Positions 1 to 4,498 of a stretch of 7,239 nucleotides of DNA are shown in pieces. Numbering within the stretch: the first letter of the stretch is position 1; each line of letters begins with the position of its first letter. The translations under genes and the position numbers were made by a program. Origin of the DNA: Bacillota bacterium (GTDB lineage Bacteria > Bacillota > Clostridia > Oscillospirales > Acutalibacteraceae); contig JAEZWL010000241.1 in assembly GCA_023420245.1 (NCBI GenBank), positions 1-7,239 on the forward strand, in the 5' to 3' direction. Under the pieces are notes generated by a model that worked only from the letters and a program-made list of their open reading frames with translations, was not told where the DNA came from and searched no databases.

Positions 1-380
1 CGCGGAAGCCTGTTCCCCCGCAAGGGGATTGGCGCTCGAATTCTTCAGGCGGCGGAATGCCACACAAGGCAGCTCCGCAGGCAAAAATCACTGCGGCTTG
101 ATCCTGCGCGGCAGACCGGCATCCTGACCGCGATTACCTTCATCTCTTCTTGTTGCTCCCCAAATATAGTCGATTCCCTTTAAAAACGGTTACGTATTTC
201 CAAATATATTTTTCGTGTTGCAAGGCGGACAACAGCAGCACGGAAAACAGACCGCAAAGACCGGGTGGTTTTGGCGTTAATTGACTATAATAACGAATTA
301 GCTTGCGCGGGAGGGTGTGTAGGGTATTCAACAGGGTGGCAATCCCGGTGAACCGCCCGCGCCGCTCTATTCGGGGGCAG
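1..380. other. Stretch with no supportable gene
   Basis: I see no convincing gene here. Short open frames exist on both strands: one on the minus strand at 140-331 starting with TTG and lacking a ribosome site, and one at 45-143 whose ATG overlaps the stop of the first. Neither has protein-like features I trust. Small hairpins are visible, such as CCCC-GCAA-GGGG at 16-27 (a GNRA-type loop) and CCGCAG/CTGCGG at 75-80 and 91-96. The left end could hold part of a gene or RNA that continues outside the window. Confidence 0.4.
305..362. other. Inverted repeat enclosing a possible multi-stem RNA fold
   Basis: A perfect 7-bp GC-rich inverted repeat (GCGCGGG at 305-311, CCCGCGC at 356-362) closes a 44-nt interior with short complementary segments such as GGG/CCC and GGT/ACC around 334-354. 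The interior contains AGGGTGGCA and later ACCGCC, which faintly recall a T-box antiterminator. The canonical contiguous T-box motif is absent and no terminator follows on the plus strand. A TATAAT hexamer lies just before it at 286-291 without a recognisable -35. I cannot assign it to a known RNA class. Confidence 0.2.
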
Positions 381-384
381 CAAT

Positions 385-421
385 AAAAAACGCCATGTAC
401 GGAAATTTTCCATACACAGCG
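385..421 (-). terminator. Intrinsic terminator, minus strand
   Basis: Read on the minus strand, a 12-bp stem (421-410 with 402-391) closes a 7-nt A/T loop and is followed directly by six T residues (390-385). Three of the 12 pairs are G-U on the minus strand but A-C mismatches on the plus strand, so the fold and the T-tract agree on leftward termination. The terminated transcript is unknown. It could start at the promoter-like site at 612-640 or be readthrough from the CLC gene across the repeats. Confidence 0.6.
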
Positions 422-462
422 TGGGATTCCTCGGTAATCGCAAAAATCTTAAAACTTCCCTC

Positions 463-491
463 TGTACAAAATGTGACGAAAGAAGTATAAT
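463..491 (+). promoter_or_regulatory. Candidate sigma-A promoter for a small RNA
   Basis: TGTACA (463-468) is followed by a 17-nt spacer and a perfect TATAAT (486-491). The -10 matches consensus at all six positions and the -35 at four of six if scored loosely, with the ACA half intact. The expected start point is near 498. Three adjacent hairpins and a terminator follow within about 100 nt, which makes the promoter reading more credible than the hexamers alone would. Confidence 0.4.
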
Positions 492-497
492 AATGTT

Positions 498-597
498 TGC
501 AAACGTGCGGGTTTTCCCGTTGGGGTATGGAGGGTTGTTCTCCGTATCGCAGGAAGTAGGTGTTCCACCACCTGCTTCTGCGTTTGTGTTTTTTATT
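498..597 (+). ncRNA. Candidate small structured RNA of about 100 nt
   Basis: From the predicted start near 498 the plus strand forms three hairpins almost end to end. H1 is GCGGG-TTTT-CCCGT (507-520). H2 is a 9-bp stem, 524-532 with 540-548, with a 7-nt loop and two G-U pairs. H3 is a terminator hairpin at 549-581 ending in a T-rich tail. The G-U pairs in H1 to H3 become A-C mismatches on the opposite strand, favouring a plus-strand RNA. No start codon with a ribosome site gives a sensible peptide inside it. I do not recognise it as 6S, tmRNA, SRP RNA or a known riboswitch. It could instead be the 3' end of a longer leader-type RNA. Class and function are unknown. Confidence 0.4.
549..597 (+). 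terminator. Intrinsic terminator, plus strand
   Basis: The left arm 549-562 pairs with the right arm 569-581 over 13 base pairs, with one bulged G and one U-G pair, around the 6-nt loop 563-568. The tail is T-rich, with six consecutive T at 589-594. It is the third hairpin of the candidate small RNA and ends in the same GTTTTTTATTG string as the minus-strand terminator tail. Confidence 0.6.
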
Positions 598-611
598 GTG
601 CCTCTAACAGA

Positions 612-640
612 ATTATAGCGCGTTTGGTTCTATAATGCAA
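612..640 (-). promoter_or_regulatory. Promoter-like site, minus strand
   Basis: On the minus strand TTGCAT (640-635), a 17-nt spacer and a perfect TATAAT (617-612) are present. The -35 shares only its first three bases with consensus. A transcript from about 605 would run antisense through the candidate small RNA and stop at the minus-strand terminator at 385-421, giving roughly 220 nt. The region is AT-rich, so a chance match is quite possible. Confidence 0.3.
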
Positions 641-663
641 CATAATTTTTAGTTTTATTTTTG

Positions 664-1020
664 AAACAGAGTGGCTCAGATTTGAAATGCATTAGACTTG
701 TTGCTTTGCCCTCAGGTCGGGCGGACCCATCCTTTCGATATCGTACGAAAGGATGCAAAGGACTCGCAGGGGGATTTTTAAATCCCAACGGGAGGGTTCC
801 ATAAAATCCCCCTGCACCCCCAGTATCCTCATCAATCTCGGCTATGTCAATTTTCTGTCTGGTTTTGATTGACGGGCAGTCTATAGCCGCGCGGTTAATG
901 CGCCGCATATGGGCAGCAGATTAGGAGGGGCGCAGCCCCTCCTAACCTATTTTCCCCCTTCCGCACTACGTGTGTTGAAGTTTTATGCGTGTTTTCTTGC
1001 GGGAGGGGGCAGGGGGAGAG
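664..1020. repeat. IR-rich noncoding repeat, copy A
   Basis: First copy of a roughly 357-bp element repeated at 1073-1428 with about 92 % identity by eye (some 29 differences, including at least three indels). It contains four clear inverted repeats: a 10-bp stem 728-737/746-755, a 13-bp stem 766-778/803-815, an 11-bp stem with a 3-nt loop 921-931/935-945, and a 12-bp stem 954-965/998-1009 with one G-U pair. The stems are identical between copies and the differences fall mainly in loops and linkers. Open frames in it are not conserved in length or frame, so I read it as noncoding. No transposase is present, so if mobile it would have to be non-autonomous. Confidence 0.85.
822..850 (-). promoter_or_regulatory. 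Conserved promoter-like element in repeat copy A
   Basis: On the minus strand a perfect TTGACA (850-845) is followed by 17 nt and GATACT (827-822), a four-of-six match to the -10 consensus. The predicted start near 815 falls on the first base of the perfect 13-bp stem 815-803/778-766, so an RNA from here would begin with a hairpin. The same element at the same spacing exists in copy B. Activity is inferred only. Confidence 0.35.
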
Positions 1021-1072
1021 TCCTCTTACTTGAAAAGTGTCTTTGAATTGCCTTTCGATAAAAGTGCTTGTA

Positions 1073-1428
1073 AAACAGAGTGGCTTTGATCTGAATGCAT
1101 TAGACTTGTTACTTTGCCCTCGGGTCGGGCAGACCCATCCTTTCGCTATCGTCCGAAAGGATGCAAAGGACTCGCAGGGGGATTTTTAACTCCCAACGAG
1201 GGGGTTCCATAAAATCCCCCTGCACCCCCAGTATCCCCATCAATCTCGGCTGTGTCAATGTTCTGCGTGGTTTTGATTGACGGCAGTCTATAGCCGCGCG
1301 GGTGATGCGCCGCATATGGGCAGCAGGTTAGGAGGGGCGTAGCCCCTCCTAAATATATTTTCCCCCTTCCGCACTACGCATGTTGAAGTTATATGCGTGT
1401 TTTCGTGCGGGAGGGGGCAGGGGGAGAG
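1073..1428. repeat. IR-rich noncoding repeat, copy B
   Basis: Second copy, in the same orientation and starting 409 bp after copy A. The corresponding stems are 1136-1145/1154-1163, 1174-1186/1211-1223, 1328-1338/1342-1352 and 1362-1373/1406-1417, all identical in sequence to those of copy A. A nested stem ACGCAT/ATGCGT (1376-1381/1393-1398) is perfect here and has two G-U pairs in copy A. Single-base gaps relative to copy A shift any reading frame. The spacers after the two copies also resemble each other, so the true repeat unit may be the full 409 bp or so. Confidence 0.85.
1230..1258 (-). promoter_or_regulatory. Conserved promoter-like element in repeat copy B
   Basis: Counterpart of the copy A element: TTGACA (1258-1253), a 17-nt spacer and GATACT (1235-1230) on the minus strand. 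The spacer differs from copy A at two positions while both hexamers are unchanged. The predicted start near 1223 again coincides with the outer base of the 13-bp stem. With about 92 % overall identity, preserved hexamers are suggestive but not proof of selection. Confidence 0.35.
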
Positions 1429-1481
1429 AATCTTCATACTGGTAAAGTATGTTTGTATTATTTTTCCGTCAAGTGTTTATT

Positions 1482-1529
1482 AAAACAAGGTTGATTCTTA
1501 GGTGAATGCATCAAATTTTTCCCTTTGCC
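1482..1529. repeat. Decayed start of a third repeat unit
   Basis: AAAACA at 1482 lies 410 bp after the same string that opens copy B at 1072. It is followed by GAATGCAT (1504-1511), then exactly 11 nt, then CTTTGCC (1523-1529). Copy B shows the same two words with the same 11-nt separation. Similarity stops at the CLC stop codon (1532-1534). I read this as the truncated, diverged head of a third tandem unit whose remainder is absent because the gene occupies that position. Confidence 0.5.
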
Positions 1530-1531
1530 TG

Positions 1532-2809
1532 TTATCCGTTTTCGCCGATAAATTCAGATTTATATTTGGAGTACATGATTTTCTGCCTGCTGTAAAGACC
1601 GGTGTAACCCGAAAGCATATAGCTTACCGCAACCGCAAGCAGATAGAACAGCGCGCCCTGAGCGCCGAACAGCTCGACGCTGATCACCAGTGAGGTCATG
1701 GGGCAGTTGGTCACGCCGCAGAACACCGCAATCAACCCGACTGCCGCGCCGAACGCGGGGTTCAGCCCAATCAAGCCGCCGGCAACACAGCCAAAAACCG
1801 CGCCGATATAGAAGCTCGGTACAATTTCGCCGCCCTTGAAGCCCGCGCCGAGCGTAACCGCGGTAAAAATCATTTTTAACACGAAGGCTTCCGGTCTCGC
1901 GTTCCCGTTCATTGCCGATTGAATGACCCCGATGCCCGCGCCCATATAATCCTGCGTGCCGCTAAGAAGCATCAGTGCAACAATAACGGCACCGCCCGCC
2001 GCCGCGCGCAGATAATGATTGGGAAGGAATCTACGGTACAGCTTGTTCGTATTATGAAGCATATAACAGAATATAACGCTGACCCCGGCGCATAGAGCGG
2101 CCAGCAGAGCGATTTGCAGCATAGAAATCAGCCCCATGGACGGTATGCCCCCCTGAATGGCGAACTCTGTGCCCTGTGCTCCGAAAAAACGGGCGACCGC
2201 CGCGCCGGTGAGAGAGGCAACCACACAGGGAACCAATGCGGCGTAGTACATGATGCCCACGCTGACCACCTCCATCGCGAAAACCGCCGAGGCAATCGGC
2301 GTTCCGAACAGTGCGGAGAACGCTGCGCTCATTCCGCACATCGTAATGATATGTAAATCCTTTTCATCCAATCGAAAAAGCTTGCCTAGCTGGAAGCCCA
2401 GGCTCCCGCCAATTTGCAGGGCAGCCCCTTCGCGTCCGGCAGAGCCGCCGAAAAGATGCGTAATTACCGTAGAAATAAAAATCAGCGGCGCCATCCGCAG
2501 GGGTACCTCCTCCGGCGACCGAACCGCCAGCAATACCAGATTGGTTCCCTTTGCTTTTTTTACCCCGGCAAGCCGGTAAAGAAAAACAATGAGCAGTCCG
2601 CCCAACGGAAGAAGCCATTCTATCCACAAATTACGCGTGCGAAAATCCGTCGCGAATTGCATACAAAAATAAAACGCGGTTCCGATTCCGCCGACCAAAG
2701 CGCCAACCAATAAAGCCAAGATTACCCACTTGAAGAATACCGCCAAATTTTTTCCCAGATTGATTACCTGCTGTTTTGTCCTTTGCAGCGCAAGTCCCAA
2801 AATTAACAT
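1532..2809 (-). CDS. CLC-family anion channel/antiporter, CLC-F-like
   Basis: Integral membrane protein of 425 residues, the usual size of a bacterial CLC core without CBS domains. CLC proteins are homodimers moving chloride or fluoride, often in exchange for protons. Visible motifs are GREGAALQ at 125-132 with gating Glu127, GGEIVPSF at 326-333 (the GxFxP-type loop), and Tyr406 in GLYS, matching the anion-site tyrosine. The anion-site loop reads GTNLV (88-92) instead of GSGIP. FAMEVV (177-182) has valine after Glu180, where classical exchangers have the internal proton glutamate. These traits and THLFGGSAGREG resemble the fluoride/proton antiporter branch, but substrate is not proven. The AGGGG at 2814-2810 directly abuts this ATG, so the in-frame TTG at 2800 (9-nt spacing) may be the real start, giving 422 residues. 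It appears monocistronic; no terminator follows directly. Confidence 0.93.
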   Translation of the reverse strand: MLILGLALQRTKQQVINLGKNLAVFFKWVILALLVGALVGGIGTAFYFCMQFATDFRTRNLWIEWLLPLGGLLIVFLYRLAGVKKAKGTNLVLLAVRSPEEVPLRMAPLIFISTVITHLFGGSAGREGAALQIGGSLGFQLGKLFRLDEKDLHIITMCGMSAAFSALFGTPIASAVFAMEVVSVGIMYYAALVPCVVASLTGAAVARFFGAQGTEFAIQGGIPSMGLISMLQIALLAALCAGVSVIFCYMLHNTNKLYRRFLPNHYLRAAAGGAVIVALMLLSGTQDYMGAGIGVIQSAMNGNARPEAFVLKMIFTAVTLGAGFKGGEIVPSFYIGAVFGCVAGGLIGLNPAFGAAVGLIAVFCGVTNCPMTSLVISVELFGAQGALFYLLAVAVSYMLSGYTGLYSRQKIMYSKYKSEFIGENG

Positions 2810-2867
2810 CCCCTGATTTAGATTGTTTAATATTTAACATTATAGTACGTTTTACATGGAAAATAAA
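2810..2867 (-). promoter_or_regulatory. Promoter and ribosome site of the CLC gene
   Basis: A perfect TATAAT (2844-2839, minus strand) lies about 30 nt before the coding start. At 17-nt spacing the -35 is TTTATT (2867-2862), a three-of-six match, so the promoter is weak or aided by an activator. The predicted leader is only about 23-32 nt, too short to hold a riboswitch. The ribosome site AGGGG (2814-2810) has no spacing to the ATG at 2809 but 9 nt to TTG at 2800. Further upstream a 7-bp hairpin (2928-2934/2943-2949) is visible, of unknown meaning. Confidence 0.45.
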
Positions 2868-3000
2868 GGCTTTTGGGGGCTTTTCGCTTTATTCGGGGAG
2901 AAGCCATGGAACGTCCAATGCTTCCCTGAATCCGCGAGCATCCGGATTCTGAGTAAGATTCAGCCCGTATTTTTGCTTATTGCTAAAGCTTTTGTTATAC

Positions 3001-3035
3001 AAAAAATAAAGGGCGGAGGTTTTCCCCTCCGCCCT
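3001..3035 (-). terminator. Intrinsic terminator of the ABC export operon
   Basis: On the minus strand a perfect 10-bp GC-rich stem (3035-3026 with 3019-3010) closes a 6-nt loop and is followed by the T-rich run TTATTTTTT (3009-3001). It starts 10 nt after the stop codon of the DUF4340 gene and separates the operon from the CLC gene. Confidence 0.9.
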
Positions 3036-3045
3036 AAAACGTTAC

Positions 3046-4497
3046 TTATTCTGCCGTTACGGCTTTTCCGGTCTGAAGCTGCTCGTATTTGTCAAGAACC
3101 TTATCCACTTCAGAGGAAACGACGGTTCCGAACACTTCCCCGTTCACAACGGCGGTGTAGCGGCGATCCGAGCTTCTGTAGAACTCGATGGTATCCGTTG
3201 AATTCTTGTCGAAGTAGGAATACGTTACGCGGTACGCCGGGGTGCCGCTCGGCTTTGCGTTCGCATCCTCCAGTGTTTCCAGGCTGATCAGGCTGATAAA
3301 GAACGACTTATAGCTCTTTTCGTAATCCAGCTCTTTGTTATCCTGGCTCAGTACCTTATAGGTATATTCCGGTTTATCCTGTGTGGATTTCTTTTCGTCC
3401 TTCGTGCGCTGAACCGTAACTGCGGAGGAAGCGGTTCCTTTCTCCACCGCGATGGATTTCAAGGAATCTATCATCGGCAGAAGCAGAAGCTTGTTCCGCA
3501 GCGTGAACGCGCTGGTCTCCGCCCATGCGCTTACATCGGACGCCTTTACCAGATACACCGTCTTGGTGGGATCGAAGGCAGCGTAATACTGGCTGCCGTT
3601 CTTTGCGCCTACCATCACCTTGTGTTTTTCATTGTTCACGGTAAATTCAACAACTGCGGCGGGCGCGTCCAGACCGTATTTCTTTAGGGCGGCTTCGTCA
3701 GGATGAACGGCCTCGACAGAATCGGCTACCAGCGAAGTCAGCGCGTTTTGTACCGCTGCCACCTTATTGTCGTCTAGTCCCGAATGAATCGGAGCGCTCA
3801 TGTAGAAGCCGTCGCTCTCCTTTTTCGTGACGATTGGCTGCGGGAAGTTTTTTCCGCTCAGCTTAATATCGGTGTAGTCGTTGTCTTTTCCGGAATTGGT
3901 AATGGCAAGCATATTTTTATTGATAAAATGCCTTTCATCTTGCAGAATACCGGAATCCAAGGTTACGATGTACACGTTATTCGAATTTTCCCCGCACATA
4001 TAATAGGCGGTGCTGTCGGTTGCGCTGGCATTCCCGATTTTATAATTATACTGGCTTCCGTCCTTAAAGCTTACCTTGACGACCGCCTGAGGGTCTTGCA
4101 AGCCGTACTGCTCGAGATTTGTTACCGCGCCCAGATTCTTTGTGGCGGAAAGGCTGTAGCCGTTCCGCACAACCTGATCGGTAGACGCTGTGTCAATATC
4201 AAAGCTTTCCAGCCCCTTCACGCTGTAGACGGTTACCATATCTTCCGGGGCGGTGCTCGCCGCGCCCGCCATCGGCTTTTTTACAGGAATCAGCGTATAG
4301 CTGCCCGCCTTATTTTTCACGGTCATGGAAACGATGTCTTCTTCCTTTTTGGTAACAAGCTGAATGGAATCGGGAGAAGAAACGGCAGATCCGGCATTGT
4401 CTTTTCCGTTTCCAGTCAGCATTAAAGCTGCGGTCGCCCCTCCCAATACCACAATGGCGGCTCCTACGATGATTAAATTTCTTTTGCCGGTATTCAT
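3046..4497 (-). CDS. DUF4340 protein, anchored extracytoplasmic
   Basis: The protein has 483 residues if started at the ATG at 4497, which has GAGGAGG 10 nt upstream; an ATG at 4527 in the same frame would add ten residues but has no comparable site. Residues 1-6 are short and positively charged, then one hydrophobic segment (about 7-27) anchors a large soluble domain predicted to lie outside the membrane. The domain holds an internal duplication: Tyr131-Gly-Leu and Tyr274-Gly-Leu each open a stretch of about 55 residues with AVVxF/V, a VG/IG turn, YY or AYY, and VYxV. This is typical of DUF4340. A third beta-rich region lies at 420-475. DUF4340 genes commonly sit with GldG-like genes. No enzymatic motif is visible; I infer a structural or substrate-handling role beside the transporter. 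It is the last gene of the operon. Confidence 0.9.
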   Translation of the reverse strand: MNTGKRNLIIVGAAIVVLGGATAALMLTGNGKDNAGSAVSSPDSIQLVTKKEEDIVSMTVKNKAGSYTLIPVKKPMAGAASTAPEDMVTVYSVKGLESFDIDTASTDQVVRNGYSLSATKNLGAVTNLEQYGLQDPQAVVKVSFKDGSQYNYKIGNASATDSTAYYMCGENSNNVYIVTLDSGILQDERHFINKNMLAITNSGKDNDYTDIKLSGKNFPQPIVTKKESDGFYMSAPIHSGLDDNKVAAVQNALTSLVADSVEAVHPDEAALKKYGLDAPAAVVEFTVNNEKHKVMVGAKNGSQYYAAFDPTKTVYLVKASDVSAWAETSAFTLRNKLLLLPMIDSLKSIAVEKGTASSAVTVQRTKDEKKSTQDKPEYTYKVLSQDNKELDYEKSYKSFFISLISLETLEDANAKPSGTPAYRVTYSYFDKNSTDTIEFYRSSDRRYTAVVNGEVFGTVVSSEVDKVLDKYEQLQTGKAVTAE

Positions 4498-4498
4498 C

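Noticed and set aside
110..140. Minus-strand GGTCAGGATGCCGGTCTGCC resembling the 3' end of a cobalamin riboswitch
   Set aside because: The other conserved blocks of that riboswitch are not found in order upstream on the minus strand, and no cobalamin gene is present.
45..143. Minus-strand 32-codon frame whose ATG overlaps the preceding stop
   Set aside because: It is short, has no well-spaced ribosome site, and its translation resembles nothing I know.
140..331. Minus-strand open frame of 63 codons
   Set aside because: It starts with TTG without a ribosome site and shows no recognisable domain beyond one short hydrophobic patch.
321..380. T-box-like string AGGGTGGCA followed by ACCGCC on the plus strand
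   Set aside because: The canonical contiguous AGGGTGGNACCGCG is interrupted by about ten bases, and no specifier stem, terminator or downstream tRNA-synthetase or amino-acid gene follows.
421..618. Plus-strand open frame of 65 codons starting with GTG
   Set aside because: It has no ribosome site and overlaps a promoter-like site, three hairpins and a terminator. The structured-RNA reading explains the segment better.
630..908. Minus-strand open frame of 92 codons in repeat copy A
   Set aside because: The equivalent frame in copy B is interrupted by a TAG and shifted by a one-base gap, and there is no ribosome site. Only the first dozen residues match the annotated copy B frame, so coding is not conserved.
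1109..1315. Minus-strand open frame of 68 codons in repeat copy B
   Set aside because: It shares MRRI-x-RAAIDC with the copy A frame but then reads a different frame because of an indel. It lies within stems of the noncoding repeat.
664..1428. CRISPR array
   Set aside because: The repeats are hundreds of bases long and only two to three in number, without short spacers or cas genes.
1435..1466. Plus-strand hairpin CATACT/AGTATG followed by a T-rich stretch
   Set aside because: The stem has only six base pairs and is AT-rich, the T-run is broken, and no plus-strand gene is known to end there, so terminator status is not supported.
2810..3000. Possible fluoride (crcB-type) riboswitch before the CLC gene
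   Set aside because: The predicted leader is only about 23-32 nt and the region upstream lacks the conserved pseudoknot strings I would expect. Only an unrelated 7-bp hairpin is present.
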